A stretch of DNA of 64,000 bases from Flavobacterium sp. KACC 22761 (GCF_034058155.1 NZ_CP139148.1:4340001-4404000); one strand, 5' to 3'. Shown: positions 46,449 to 56,929, counted from the stretch's first letter. Notes: generated from the sequence alone by a model not told the origin. Numbers and translations are program-made.

Positions 46449-47677
46449 TATAATTTTGTATTTATGCTTTTTTCGAACTTTATCCAATCTGATTCTTGTA
46501 GCTCCAAGACATAGGCGTAACCTTTTTCAGTATTGGATTTTTGCCAAATATCAACTAATTTTTGCTGATCGCTTTGGGTTAAATTGCCTTTTTCGTTCCA
46601 AATTTCCTTGGTACACAAACATCCCATAGAAGGCGTTTGCCCGTAGAAAATCTGATTTTTGTATAACTCTTGATCTATCGTTGTTCCATGAAAATGAATT
46701 TCGCCTCTTCCTGCTTTTCCTGCCCAAAAAGTTTGCTGAATACTTAAATTTGAATACAGTTTCTTTGGGAAAAATTTCAAATAATCTTCCAAAAAAAAAT
46801 CCTTTTTATCATTATTATAAAAAACAGATGCTTCACATTCAAAAGGCAAAAACGTAACAAAACTCAAAGTCGGTCCGATAAAAACATTTTCAGATTTGGC
46901 GAGACTTTCAATTTTAAACAAACCTATCGGCGTATTGCCATTTGTAATATACATTGGCAAATTAGTGGCGCTTCTGGCCAATTGATCCACAAAAACAACT
47001 TTTCCGTTTTCTTTTTCTAAGAAACCATTTTCATTCTGAACAAAAGCTTTTCCAGGCAAATCTCTGTTTGCATGCTGAATGGAATATAAAATTTTCTCTT
47101 TTTTAGCAGCATTAAATTTTATCAACTCAATCAAATCAGCGATTGAAATTGGTTTGTAATCTGATTTCAATTCGTTTCGTAAAGCCTGCATTACAGCACT
47201 ACTATCATTAACAAACTTAGTTTGTAAAAGCTTTTTTACCTCTATTTTATTTTGTGCCAAATAATGTAGTGATGTTGCAAAAATTGAAGCATTTTCAGTT
47301 TCATTTTCTGCAATATCAGTCATTTCTGAAACAAATTGATTTGGAAAACAAGCAAATACCGATTCAAAAACTTTCTTTAAATCACGTTTTGATAGTTGTT
47401 TATAGTCTGACAATGCCTTTTTTAGGACTTTAAAATTCTGTTCTGAATTATCTATCACGAAAGCAGTTGCCCACGCATAGCTGTTCCAGTTTATGCTTTT
47501 ATTGAAATTCAAATAAGCCGTCGCTTCCTGATTGATTATGGAATCCTTCAGTTTTATAAGCAGCTTTTCTCTAGATTCTTTTTTAGCAAAAGCAAAAGAT
47601 TGATCTTGGGCAAAACCAGTCAAGCTCATTAAGAAAATGAGTGTAAAAAATAATATGGTATTTTTTTTCTGGCGCAT
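46448..47677 (-). CDS. YkuD-like (L,D-transpeptidase fold) exported protein
   Basis: The 409-residue protein has a signal peptide (about 1-23, ending GFAQ). A helical region of about 200 residues precedes a YkuD-like C-terminal domain with YITNGNTPIGLFKI at 243-256, His330-Gly331 (IHFHGT) and Ser350-Met-Gly-Cys353 (PSMGCLC). His, Ser, Gly and Cys fit the L,D-transpeptidase signature, with Cys353 as nucleophile, although the usual His before Gly is Met. L,D-transpeptidases act on peptidoglycan stem peptides. Such a domain inside a glycan operon is unusual. It might instead have another activity on the same fold. Confidence 0.6.
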   Translation of the reverse strand: MRQKKNTILFFTLIFLMSLTGFAQDQSFAFAKKESREKLLIKLKDSIINQEATAYLNFNKSINWNSYAWATAFVIDNSEQNFKVLKKALSDYKQLSKRDLKKVFESVFACFPNQFVSEMTDIAENETENASIFATSLHYLAQNKIEVKKLLQTKFVNDSSAVMQALRNELKSDYKPISIADLIELIKFNAAKKEKILYSIQHANRDLPGKAFVQNENGFLEKENGKVVFVDQLARSATNLPMYITNGNTPIGLFKIESLAKSENVFIGPTLSFVTFLPFECEASVFYNNDKKDFFLEDYLKFFPKKLYSNLSIQQTFWAGKAGRGEIHFHGTTIDQELYKNQIFYGQTPSMGCLCTKEIWNEKGNLTQSDQQKLVDIWQKSNTEKGYAYVLELQESDWIKFEKSINTKL

Positions 47678-47753
47678 ATCGAAATTTTTCTCTGCTTGAT
47701 TTTTATGTAAATACTACTGCCGAAAATGGATTTTGGCAGTAGCATTTTTTAAA

Positions 47754-48884
47754 TTATTTGGTAGCGTATTTGGTAGTAAAATACTCAGAGTTGTATTTTA
47801 ATCCTTCAAAAAAGAAGAAAATTTCTCCGTTTACATAATTGTTTCTATTCTCGTTCACCATTTGCTCTACAAACTGATTAGTAGCGTTGTACGTTCCAGA
47901 TTGAATCAGAACTCCAGCAAACAATTTTGAACGATCCGCACTATTCTTCACATAAGAAACCTGTGATTTTAATGTTTGTGAATAAGCTGCAAAATCATAG
48001 CGATAAATCTGCGGAATTACATAATCGCAATATTTTTTATCCAACCAAGTTGGCCAATCCTGCAAATAATTATCCTTTGCCCAAGGATGTACACTTGGTG
48101 CCATTGAAACAATTACAGTAGGTTTTGCTGCTTTAACAGCTTTGTATAAATCGCCTAAAAATTCTGTCAATTTACTAGCTCTCCAATCTTGCCATGCAGC
48201 ATCTTTTTCATTTGTTGGAGGATTAACACCTTTTTCGGTTTTATAAAGCTGTACTGTATAATCGTCATATCCTCCAGCAATTGGCATTGCAGGAAGTCTA
48301 TCATCACCTTGAATACCGTCAACATCGTATTTTTTAACTACTTCCAAAATCAATGATTTCATAAAATTCTGAACATCCGGATTGATTCCATTCATCCATT
48401 CAAAACCATTTGACGAAACCAATAAATTTTTATTTACGTCTTTAGCAGCCCATTGCGGATATTTTTTTAAAATCACGCCACCTTGCTGTCCATTTGAAGC
48501 CGCAAAACCATATTCAAACCAAGCATGGACTTTTATTTTTTCTTTATGTGCTTCGGTAATCATTTCCAACAATGGATCTCTTCCTTCATAGCCTTCCATG
48601 ATTGAAATACCGAATTCTTTATTCATGATTTCACTTGGATAAAGCGTTCTTCCTTTGTTCCAAACCACCACATAAATATCTGTAATGTTTGATTTTTTGC
48701 AGGTCTGTACCGTTTCTTTAATGGCATTTAACGAACCTAAAGCCGTTGAAGCTACATTGGTAACCCAAACACCTTTCATGGCTTTTCCTGTTTGAACTGG
48801 ATTGTTTGGATAAACTCTCGGCGGTTCTTCACTATTGCACGCAAAAAATAATACGGCAAGCGATAAAATTAATAACTTTTTCAT
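47754..48884 (-). CDS. GHL10 (DUF187) glycosidase lipoprotein
   Basis: The 376-residue lipoprotein (AVLFFACNS, lipid Cys at about 16) is a single GHL10 barrel. It shows MKGVWVTNVASTAL, TDIYVVVWNKGRTLYPS, KVHAWFEYGFAAS, VDGIQGDDRLPAMP, SMAPSVHPWAKD and DYVIPQIYRYD. The acidic DD in QGDDRLP is a candidate for the active site. It closely resembles the gene at 60934, with the same motifs in the same order. GHL10 includes E. coli DigH, which cuts denuded peptidoglycan glycan, but other substrates are possible. Surface or periplasmic location depends on lipoprotein sorting. Confidence 0.88.
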   Translation of the reverse strand: MKKLLILSLAVLFFACNSEEPPRVYPNNPVQTGKAMKGVWVTNVASTALGSLNAIKETVQTCKKSNITDIYVVVWNKGRTLYPSEIMNKEFGISIMEGYEGRDPLLEMITEAHKEKIKVHAWFEYGFAASNGQQGGVILKKYPQWAAKDVNKNLLVSSNGFEWMNGINPDVQNFMKSLILEVVKKYDVDGIQGDDRLPAMPIAGGYDDYTVQLYKTEKGVNPPTNEKDAAWQDWRASKLTEFLGDLYKAVKAAKPTVIVSMAPSVHPWAKDNYLQDWPTWLDKKYCDYVIPQIYRYDFAAYSQTLKSQVSYVKNSADRSKLFAGVLIQSGTYNATNQFVEQMVNENRNNYVNGEIFFFFEGLKYNSEYFTTKYATK

Positions 48885-48937
48885 TTTTTATGTTTTTAAA
48901 GGAGATTTTCTCTTTCAAAGAAAATCTCCTAAAGTTT

Positions 48938-50764
48938 TTATTGTTCTAATTTGTAAACTGCTAGTTTATCGTTTGTTCCATAATACAATACGTGCAATTT
49001 GCCATTTATTACTGCAAAGTCAGCATCTACAGTATTATTAGCATTTGAAACTGCAGCTCCTGTAACTTCTAAAATTGGGCTTTCAAGAGCAGCTGTACTT
49101 GCTGTAGTGTAATCTACTAATCTGAAAACGTGCTTACCACCTACAAATGCAACATAAGCAATGTATTTTCTTCCTTTGTAAACAATTGTTTTACAATCTG
49201 TTGTTACAGAACCAGAAGTTGTTTTAAAAGTTTCAGAGAAAGAACCACTCATCAAATTGATGCCGCTATATGCTGTTCCTGTTGAAGCTCCAACAAATCC
49301 GGTATCATCAGGCTGCACACTGTAATAGAAACCAGTTCCTGAGTAAGGGAATGACTGCTGTGTTGGTGTTGGATTTAAAACTCCATTAACAACTTTCCAG
49401 ATTAATACATTTGTTTTTTGTGCCAAAGGAACTGTAATTGTAGCATTTCCGTCTAAAGATCCTGATATGCTAATACCCGCAGTACGAGGTGCAAATGTTA
49501 GACCTAAACTGTTTTGAGAAAATGTAATATAGTTCGTTGGCGCTGCATCTGAAATAGAATTCCATTTGATGATTGATAAAGTCGTTGCCGCTCCTGCACC
49601 TGCTCCAAGCTGTACACCAAGGATTTTTCCGTTGTCATCTGTAGCCAGTTTTCTAATACCTGTAACTGCTCCACCGTCAAAGTTTGTACCTGTTTTAGCA
49701 AGTCCGTTTAAGTAGTTTCCTGACAAGTCATAAGCATTAATACCTAATACGGCAGTTTGCCCTGCATTCATTGCATTTGTTGCAATTACGATATTGTTTC
49801 CGCTGAATCCTGCAGATGAACCTGCATTTGCTGCAAAACCAAAATCAGCATGAGATTTTTCCAAAATTGGGTTTGATTTAATCAAAGGATTTTTGACTGT
49901 GAATTCACGCTCAATTCCGTCAGTTCCCGTTATTTTAACTTTAAATCCTGCTAATGTATTCACATTTGTTCCTTTGAAAGCAGGATCAATTGTATTTCCA
50001 AAAGAAGCATTAATTACAACTGTTGCATCTGAGAAATTAGTCAAATAAGGAACAACAGGCTGTACAATATTTTTAGCCGCATCAACGATGATAACTTCAG
50101 AAGTTACATCTCCATTGATTACCATGCTATTAATTTTTGCTGGACCTACCTGTTCAGATGTAAATACAACGTCGTATTTGTAAACTGTTACGCCGTCAAC
50201 TCCTAAAACTTCTAAACTAAAAGGAGCTTTGCTTGGCAGATTAAAACTATAATCTTTCGCAGTTCCGTTTACATAATTTTTCAATGTTCCATTTGAGAAG
50301 TCATAAGTAACAGCCAAATTAGTAATATCTGTTCCAACCGGAACTTGAACAATTATAGATGTTTTTCCAAAGAAGATTTTATCTTTTGCAATTGGAAGTC
50401 CTACAACGCTTAAATTAGTCAATTTTGGAGGTGATTGTACTATAAGTTTCCAAACACTATTTTCACCGTCTTGACCCGAAATAGAAACATCTATTGGTTT
50501 TGTCAAATCACGATTAACATTGTTTTCTGGGCTTACAACAGTACCATTAGCAACTAAAATTTCTGTTTTAACATCCTTAAGATTAGTACCTGCAGGCAAA
50601 ACAACCTTTGCCTCGTTCGCGTCATTTTCTGCAATGTTGTATAAAACATTATTCAATTTAACCGCTACAATCTTGGCCGATTGATAGCTGCGCTCGTCTT
50701 TAAAGCTATCGTCGCACGAGGACAACAGCACAAGACTCATAAGGAAACAAAATATTTTTTTCAT
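48938..50764 (-). CDS. Surface glycan-binding-type lipoprotein (DUF5018-like)
   Basis: The 608-residue lipoprotein (LVLLSSCDD, lipid Cys at about 17) has two or three Ig-like repeats at the N-terminus. These carry the LPAGTNLKDVKTEILVANGTVVSP and VWKLIVQSPPKL features of DUF5018-type domains. A C-terminal half of WD/propeller-like repeats follows (AYDLSGNYLNGLAKTG, FVGASTGTAYSG, LHVLYYGTNDKLAVYKL). It follows susD by 28 bp, the usual place of a surface glycan-binding protein (SusE/F position). It probably binds the target polysaccharide at the cell surface. No enzyme motif is visible. Confidence 0.7.
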   Translation of the reverse strand: MKKIFCFLMSLVLLSSCDDSFKDERSYQSAKIVAVKLNNVLYNIAENDANEAKVVLPAGTNLKDVKTEILVANGTVVSPENNVNRDLTKPIDVSISGQDGENSVWKLIVQSPPKLTNLSVVGLPIAKDKIFFGKTSIIVQVPVGTDITNLAVTYDFSNGTLKNYVNGTAKDYSFNLPSKAPFSLEVLGVDGVTVYKYDVVFTSEQVGPAKINSMVINGDVTSEVIIVDAAKNIVQPVVPYLTNFSDATVVINASFGNTIDPAFKGTNVNTLAGFKVKITGTDGIEREFTVKNPLIKSNPILEKSHADFGFAANAGSSAGFSGNNIVIATNAMNAGQTAVLGINAYDLSGNYLNGLAKTGTNFDGGAVTGIRKLATDDNGKILGVQLGAGAGAATTLSIIKWNSISDAAPTNYITFSQNSLGLTFAPRTAGISISGSLDGNATITVPLAQKTNVLIWKVVNGVLNPTPTQQSFPYSGTGFYYSVQPDDTGFVGASTGTAYSGINLMSGSFSETFKTTSGSVTTDCKTIVYKGRKYIAYVAFVGGKHVFRLVDYTTASTAALESPILEVTGAAVSNANNTVDADFAVINGKLHVLYYGTNDKLAVYKLEQ

Positions 50765-50792
50765 TTTCTATCTTTATCTTTTTAATTAACAA

Positions 50793-52637
50793 TTATTGAC
50801 CGTAGCCATCATTTTGCGTAAGCTGTGGGGCTTTGTTTCTTTCTACTTGAGGAATTGGCCATAAATAGAATTTGTCATTCCAGTTGTTAGGTCTGTCTGC
50901 ATCTCTTTGACGTAATTTGCTACCATATGCACCGTAAAGAGCCAAATCATTCAAATCTCTATCAGAACCTGCTGCTCCATAAGTTGGAACCATATCTGCG
51001 GTAACTTGCGTGTAACCATCAGGATACGTATTTGTAGCCGCATTTACTCCAGTTGCAATTGGGAAACCGTATGTTTTTTCAGCATTTTCTAAAGCTCCAG
51101 TTCTCCATCTTCTCATATCGAAGAAATGTAAACCTGCTTCTCTGATAAGTTCTACTTTACGTTCTCTACGAACCAATTGTCTTAATTTTGCTTGATCTGT
51201 AAGTGTTGTTGCAGGCATGTTAACTCTCGCTCTTACCTCATTGATAGCACCTGTTACTGTGCCATCAATTTGATTCAATTCGATTTTCGCTTCAGCATAC
51301 ATCAACAAAATCTCAGCGTAACGCATCATCAAAATATTGTATGAAGGCTCAGAAACAATTTCGTCATTAAAATAATTGTATTTTCTCCATAAATATCCAA
51401 CACCGCTCTGAATGTAACCATATTGCGCCACAGAACCTGTATAATCAAGATTTGAAATTGAAGTCGAGTTGTTTGCGGCATCAAATGACAAAGTTGTCGG
51501 TTTGTACAGCTCCATAATAATGTTCAATTTTACACCTCCATTGTTCGCAATGATGTTAGATTTATGTGTATAAATCGACATTTTTAAACGAGGATCTCTA
51601 TTTGCAAATGGATTTTTAGGATCATAGCCAGAACCTGGTTCGTCAATTCTTTTTCCGTTTGCCATTTCAAAAGTATCCACTAACAATTGAGTAGGGAATC
51701 TTCCTGATTGTCCTCCTACTGTTCTTGCCATTTCACCAAATGACTGGTAATGTGTCTTTTTTGATGCTTGATCAGAATAAGCAAGTGCAAAAATATTTTC
51801 TCTTTTTGCTGGTCCAGTAAGTTGTCCTGCTCTTGTAAATAAATCATCAAAATTTGGTGCTAAACCTCTTCCAGATTCTTGAATAATTCTTCTTGAAGTT
51901 TGGGCTGCAATGTCAAAATAATATGCCGCTTTTGCCGCATTTTTCGTTCCCTTTTGGCCAAAACCTTCTTTGCACCAAGATCCAGCGTACAAAGCAATTC
52001 TAGCTTTTAGACCCAAAGCGTACGATTTATCGGCACGCCCTAGTTCTGTAGCTTGCCAAGGCAATTGAGTACTAGCTTCTTCAAGATCGTTTAATAAATA
52101 ATCAACAATTTCCATCCAAGGTTTTCTTGTTGCGTTTTTTTGCTCTTCTGGTGTAACCGACTTTGTAAAGAAAGGCACATCTCCATATAAAGAAATCAAG
52201 TAATGATAGTGAGTCGCTCTGATTACTTTATTTTCTGCTACATATTGTTTTGCTTTATCGCTTAAACCATCAATATATGGTGCAGAACCTTCAATAACCG
52301 TATTTGCTCTGGCAACTCCTTTATAAAAGTTAGCCCATTGTGCTTCTACAATAAAGTTGTTTTCCAAGTTTACGTTGTTTACTCCAATCGAGCTGTTATC
52401 GGCTCTTTCAATTCCCATTGGAGTGTACATGTCATAAAGCGTGAAAAACGGCAATTGGCTGCTTTCCATGTATAAACCTTGATAAGAACCGTTCGTACCT
52501 TGCTTAATTGCTGCTTCGTTGTTGTAAAAGTTTGAGGATAAATAATCACTCAAAGGCTCTTTGTCTATATAGTCATCACAAGATCCTAACCCAACGATAA
52601 GGCTTAATCCTATAACTGTTTTCTTAATTAAATTCAT
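50793..52637 (-). CDS. SusD/RagB-family surface lipoprotein
   Basis: The 614-residue protein has a lipoprotein signal (SLIVGLGSCDDY, lipid Cys at about 20) and the SusD layout: ATHYHYLISLYGDVPFF, NILMMRYAEILLMYAEAKIELNQ, ARVNMP, RRERKVELIREAGLHFFDMRRW and FYLWPIPQVE. It should cap the SusC channel encoded 4 bp upstream. At 614 residues it is larger than the other SusD in this window (511). It shows that the operon imports an oligosaccharide across the outer membrane. Confidence 0.94.
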   Translation of the reverse strand: MNLIKKTVIGLSLIVGLGSCDDYIDKEPLSDYLSSNFYNNEAAIKQGTNGSYQGLYMESSQLPFFTLYDMYTPMGIERADNSSIGVNNVNLENNFIVEAQWANFYKGVARANTVIEGSAPYIDGLSDKAKQYVAENKVIRATHYHYLISLYGDVPFFTKSVTPEEQKNATRKPWMEIVDYLLNDLEEASTQLPWQATELGRADKSYALGLKARIALYAGSWCKEGFGQKGTKNAAKAAYYFDIAAQTSRRIIQESGRGLAPNFDDLFTRAGQLTGPAKRENIFALAYSDQASKKTHYQSFGEMARTVGGQSGRFPTQLLVDTFEMANGKRIDEPGSGYDPKNPFANRDPRLKMSIYTHKSNIIANNGGVKLNIIMELYKPTTLSFDAANNSTSISNLDYTGSVAQYGYIQSGVGYLWRKYNYFNDEIVSEPSYNILMMRYAEILLMYAEAKIELNQIDGTVTGAINEVRARVNMPATTLTDQAKLRQLVRRERKVELIREAGLHFFDMRRWRTGALENAEKTYGFPIATGVNAATNTYPDGYTQVTADMVPTYGAAGSDRDLNDLALYGAYGSKLRQRDADRPNNWNDKFYLWPIPQVERNKAPQLTQNDGYGQ

Positions 52638-52641
52638 CTTG

Positions 52642-55600
52642 TTAAAATTTTAAATTAGCACCTACTGTTACCGTCTGCATGATTGGATAAAACTCTCCTC
52701 CTAAATTTCCTCCATAGCTTACTTCTGGATCATAACCTGGGAAGAAATGACTCAAAGTCCACAAGTTTTGTCCGCTTACATAAAGACGAAGACCATCAAT
52801 ATGAGCTTTTTCTAAAAATGTTTTTGGAAGACTGTATCCTAAAACAATATTTTTCAATCTTAAGTAAGCTCCGTTTTTAACCCATTTGTCTGATGCAACA
52901 AAGTTATCAGCAGAGTTCGCTTCAGGAACTAAAATTGGATACTCGGCATCTTGATGATCAGGTGTCCAAGAATCTACTTGATGTGCAAATAAGTTTGATC
53001 CGTTGAAGAATGGTCTTACTCCAATACCGCTCATCAATACTTTGCGTTCTCCAACTCCTTGGAAAAAGCAAGTCAAATCAAAGTTTTTATAACTTGCTGT
53101 CAAATTCAATCCGTACTCATAATGAGGAAATGGATCTCCTAAATACACTTTGTCATTTTCTGTAATAAGAGTAGGATTTGCTCCAGTTGGATCCATTTTT
53201 ACATACTTCACATAACCTGGTTTTGTTGCATTAGATAATTTTGGAGAATTTGCTACATCGGCAGCATCTACATAATATCCATCTGTTTTATAACCCCAAA
53301 TTCCGCCGTTAGGATATCCTACAGTAACAGATCTGTCTGAGTTTGGTCCGTATAATTTTGTAATCTCATTTTCATTATTGCTCAAGTTTCCTGTTACGCT
53401 GTAGTTAAAATCTCCAATGTGATTTTTGTACGTAAGACTAACTTCCCAACCTTTATTCTGCATATCTCCAGCATTAGTATAAGTTGCGTTAAGTCCTGTA
53501 TAATAAGTCACTGGATAAACCAAAAGCATATCGTAAACGTCTTTTATGTAATAATCAAACGTAGCAGAAAGTTTTCTGTTGAAGAAAGTAGCATCAAGCC
53601 CAAAATCAGTCTGTTTTGATTTTTCCCATGTAATATTAGGATTCGATAATGTAGTTTGCGCTACACCTTGAGCTAATTGTTTGTCAAGCCAATAGCTATA
53701 TCCCGGCTGAATTGTTGATGCATAAGGATAGTTTCCGATATCTTGATTTCCTAAAGTTCCTACAGAAGCTCTTAGCTTGAAATCACTTACATAATCCAAG
53801 ATTGGCTCCATAAATTTCTCTTTGCTCACCATCCATCCAGCAGAGAAAGATGGGAAGAATCCCCAACGTTGTCCTTCACTAAATCTAGAAGAACCATCGT
53901 AACGGCCAGTTACTTCAAACAGATATTTTCCACCAAAATCATAATTAAATCTTCCATAAAAAGAAGACATAGCCCATTCTGTTGCTCCACCTGTTGCTGA
54001 TGCTGTAGCTCCGTCGCCGTTTACTAAATAATATCTTTCTAAGTCAAAACCATTTTTGCTAGCGCTTATATCTTTAAGAATGTTATTCTCGCTTTGCGTT
54101 CCTGCCATTATTTTAAAATCATGCTCTCCGAAAGTTTTAGCATATGAAGCTTGTGCTCTAAAATAGTTGCGAACATTGGCACTATAAGCCTCCGTAACAC
54201 CATCTCTAGCTGGGTAAAAACCTTGTACCACACCTTTTAATGAAGTCATATATGGAGTTGTGATAAACGTACCTCTGTTTTCAGTTTTTCTGTAGCTATA
54301 CTGTGCTAATAATTCCAACCCGCTTGCTGGAGTAGCAATCAAGGTAGCGTTTAACAAAATCTCTGGTCTTTCAATTGTCTGGCTTCCTGAAGCTTCTGCA
54401 TTTGCCACAGGATTGTCTCCATTTTTGCCATATCCCCAATTACCATCAATTTCTTTAACTGCAGAAAGCGTTGGCAACATATACAATGCTTTGTTTATGA
54501 TTCCTTTTGGAGTTGAAATTCCAGGTGTTAACTGAGTAGAAGTTCTATATGAAATTTCATTGTTTAATTTTAACCACTCATTAATTTTTGCATCAGTATT
54601 TAATCTGACATTGATTCTTTTGAAATTATTATTTTCAATTAAACCATCTTGCTTAAGAGAAGTTAAAGCTCCAAAATATTTAATGTCTTTTCCTCCTCCA
54701 GACAATGAAATGTTGTTATTGGTCATGATTGCGCTCTTTTTGATCGTAGCATCTTTCCAATCTGTATCATATCTGTTCCAGTTGTCTGGTTTGTAATTTC
54801 TTTGATCTGCAATCATTTGCTCTCTTGCCGCTCTCTGATCTGCAGGAATCGTAACTCCAGCGTTATCCAAAGAATTCAATTCAGCTTGAAGATAATCAGC
54901 TGCTTTTAAAACTACAGGCATGTTTGTAGGCGATTGGATTGAAGTATAAGCATCAAGACTTACTTTCATTTTTCCATCTTTTCCTCTTTTTGTTGTAATC
55001 AAGATTACCCCATTTGAAGCTCTTGATCCGTAGATAGAAGCTGAAGCCGCGTCTTTAAGAACTGAAACATTTTCAACCGTATTCATATCTACTTGATTGA
55101 TATCCATCTCAATACCATCTACCAATACTAATGGAAATGTGCTTGAATTTACAGAACCAATACCTCTAATTCTGATATTAGAACCATCACTTCCCGGCTC
55201 TCCAGAAGTTTGTTGTACAGTAACCCCTGCAATAGTTCCTTGCAATCCAGTTGATAATGAAGCAACTGCTCTTTTGTTCAAATCAGCACCTTTTACAATT
55301 CCGATAGCTCCTGTCAAAGTTGCTTTCTTTTGCGTTCCATATCCAACAACAACCACCTCTTGCATTTGGTTTGTTACAGACTGCATTTGTATTTTTATAG
55401 AAGTTTTTCCCGTAGCATCTACCGTCATGTCTTTAAATCCGATGTAACTTACAAGCAGCGTTGTTTTTTGGTTGGGTACATCTAATTGAAAACTTCCGTT
55501 AAAATCTGTCGAAGCTCCTGTTTTTGAACCTTGGATCAAAACATTAGCTCCCACCAGCGGCATGCCGTCAGAATCTGTAATCACCCCTTTTAACTGTCTT

Positions 55601-55662
55601 GTCTGTGCCTCAGCAAACAGCGAGACCAAACAAAACATCAAGAATAATATTCCTTTTTTCAT
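52642..55662 (-). CDS. SusC-family TonB-dependent outer-membrane transporter
   Basis: The 1,006-residue protein has a signal peptide (about 1-19, ending AEAQ). A carboxypeptidase-like domain (about 22-95, LKGVITDSDGMPLVGANVLIQG) and a TonB-box region (VVVVGYGTQKKATLTGAIG) follow. A plug (VSVLKDAASASIYGSRASNG) and a barrel end it. There is no STN domain, so it does not signal to a FecR-type anti-sigma factor; control must come from the LacI or ROK regulators. SusD follows after 4 bp. It imports oligosaccharide into the periplasm, where the GH20 and GH92 enzymes can act. Confidence 0.95.
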   Translation of the reverse strand: MKKGILFLMFCLVSLFAEAQTRQLKGVITDSDGMPLVGANVLIQGSKTGASTDFNGSFQLDVPNQKTTLLVSYIGFKDMTVDATGKTSIKIQMQSVTNQMQEVVVVGYGTQKKATLTGAIGIVKGADLNKRAVASLSTGLQGTIAGVTVQQTSGEPGSDGSNIRIRGIGSVNSSTFPLVLVDGIEMDINQVDMNTVENVSVLKDAASASIYGSRASNGVILITTKRGKDGKMKVSLDAYTSIQSPTNMPVVLKAADYLQAELNSLDNAGVTIPADQRAAREQMIADQRNYKPDNWNRYDTDWKDATIKKSAIMTNNNISLSGGGKDIKYFGALTSLKQDGLIENNNFKRINVRLNTDAKINEWLKLNNEISYRTSTQLTPGISTPKGIINKALYMLPTLSAVKEIDGNWGYGKNGDNPVANAEASGSQTIERPEILLNATLIATPASGLELLAQYSYRKTENRGTFITTPYMTSLKGVVQGFYPARDGVTEAYSANVRNYFRAQASYAKTFGEHDFKIMAGTQSENNILKDISASKNGFDLERYYLVNGDGATASATGGATEWAMSSFYGRFNYDFGGKYLFEVTGRYDGSSRFSEGQRWGFFPSFSAGWMVSKEKFMEPILDYVSDFKLRASVGTLGNQDIGNYPYASTIQPGYSYWLDKQLAQGVAQTTLSNPNITWEKSKQTDFGLDATFFNRKLSATFDYYIKDVYDMLLVYPVTYYTGLNATYTNAGDMQNKGWEVSLTYKNHIGDFNYSVTGNLSNNENEITKLYGPNSDRSVTVGYPNGGIWGYKTDGYYVDAADVANSPKLSNATKPGYVKYVKMDPTGANPTLITENDKVYLGDPFPHYEYGLNLTASYKNFDLTCFFQGVGERKVLMSGIGVRPFFNGSNLFAHQVDSWTPDHQDAEYPILVPEANSADNFVASDKWVKNGAYLRLKNIVLGYSLPKTFLEKAHIDGLRLYVSGQNLWTLSHFFPGYDPEVSYGGNLGGEFYPIMQTVTVGANLKF

Positions 55663-55696
55663 AGTTAATAATAATTTTGGTTTTTGATTAATTAGT

Positions 55697-56899
55697 TTAT
55701 TTTAAAGTCGTCCATAATTCGTACAATCCTCTAGGAACATGAAAACATCCTTTCCATTTTCCTCCTTTTGCTTCCAAAAGCGGTTTTCCTTCTCTGGTCA
55801 GATAGCCAAACCATTCTCCTTTGTATTTTTCATCTCTAAAGTGGTTCCAGGTATAATCGTGAAGTTTTACAAACCATTCCTTGCTTTTTTCGTTACCTGT
55901 TAGTTTATAAGCTTTCGCAAAAGAAATCATGGTTTCAATGTGAACCCACCATAACTTTTGATTCCATTGCAATTCTTGTGTTGGGTGGCCTTTGATATCT
56001 AAGAAATAATAGATTCCTCCAAACTCTTTATCCCAGCCAAATTCTGTTGTTTTGATTAAAATTTCTTCGCATTGCTTAACAAGCTCTGGTTTATTGTATC
56101 GAGCCGCGATATCCATCAAGAACCACATTGATTCATTTCCGTGACCCGGATTGATGATTCTTCCTTCAAAACTGTCACTAAAAGCACCATTTGCTCCCAC
56201 ATTTTCCATGATGATGCCATGTTCTTTGTTTAAGAAATTAGTCATGATATCTTCAATAAGAGGCGGAATCATTCGATCTACCACTTCTTTACCAATTGCT
56301 TCTTCGAGAAGAAGAGACAGATTGCATAAAATCATCGGAAGAGAAAAGTTTTTCAACTCTCTTGTACCGTTGTAAGCTTTACTCCATTTCCCTTTCGGAT
56401 TATTTTGTCTTGCGATAATATTATTATAGGTATTTACGGCAACTTCCTTATGCAAAGAGTCGTTTGTGGCTTTGTACAATTCTCCAAAAGCCATTGCAGC
56501 AAAACAATCTGAAAAGATATTATACGGAACTACTAAAGGCTCTCCTTTTTGGTTTAAAGAAAAATACCAGTTCCCTTCTGCATCTCTTCCGTTTTCCAAT
56601 AAAAATTTTGCTCCATGAAGTGCAATATCAAGCCATTCTTGTTTTTTCTCTACTTTATTATAAAGCATCGAAAAAGTCCATACTTGTCTACCTTGCAACC
56701 AGATGAATTTATCAGTATCGTAAACGTTACCTTGCCTGTCCAAACAAGTAAAATATCCGCCGTACTGATTATCAATAGAATATTTCTCCCAAAACGGAAT
56801 CACTTCTTTTAATAACTCATCTTTGTATAAGCCCGCGTATTGACCCAAATCTGTATGCTGAATCTGGTCAAATTTGATATCATTATTAGTCTCTAACAT
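55697..56899 (-). CDS. AGE-family 2-epimerase (N-acylglucosamine type)
   Basis: The 400-residue cytosolic protein is an (alpha/alpha)6-barrel AGE-family enzyme. It shows YGGYFTCLDRQGN, DKFIWLQGRQVWTFSMLY, GRIINPGHGNESMWFLMDIA, GGIYYFLDIKGHPTQELQWNQKLWW and CFHVPRGLYELW. The WLQGRQVW and NPGHGNE segments fit the renin-binding-protein (N-acylglucosamine 2-epimerase) branch better than cellobiose 2-epimerase, by my reading. It would interconvert GlcNAc and ManNAc. No signal peptide is visible. A mannobiose- or cellobiose-epimerase role cannot be excluded without a tree. Confidence 0.85.
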   Translation of the reverse strand: MLETNNDIKFDQIQHTDLGQYAGLYKDELLKEVIPFWEKYSIDNQYGGYFTCLDRQGNVYDTDKFIWLQGRQVWTFSMLYNKVEKKQEWLDIALHGAKFLLENGRDAEGNWYFSLNQKGEPLVVPYNIFSDCFAAMAFGELYKATNDSLHKEVAVNTYNNIIARQNNPKGKWSKAYNGTRELKNFSLPMILCNLSLLLEEAIGKEVVDRMIPPLIEDIMTNFLNKEHGIIMENVGANGAFSDSFEGRIINPGHGNESMWFLMDIAARYNKPELVKQCEEILIKTTEFGWDKEFGGIYYFLDIKGHPTQELQWNQKLWWVHIETMISFAKAYKLTGNEKSKEWFVKLHDYTWNHFRDEKYKGEWFGYLTREGKPLLEAKGGKWKGCFHVPRGLYELWTTLK

Positions 56900-56929
56900 T
56901 TACACTATATTTTTAAAAGTTTATTATTT

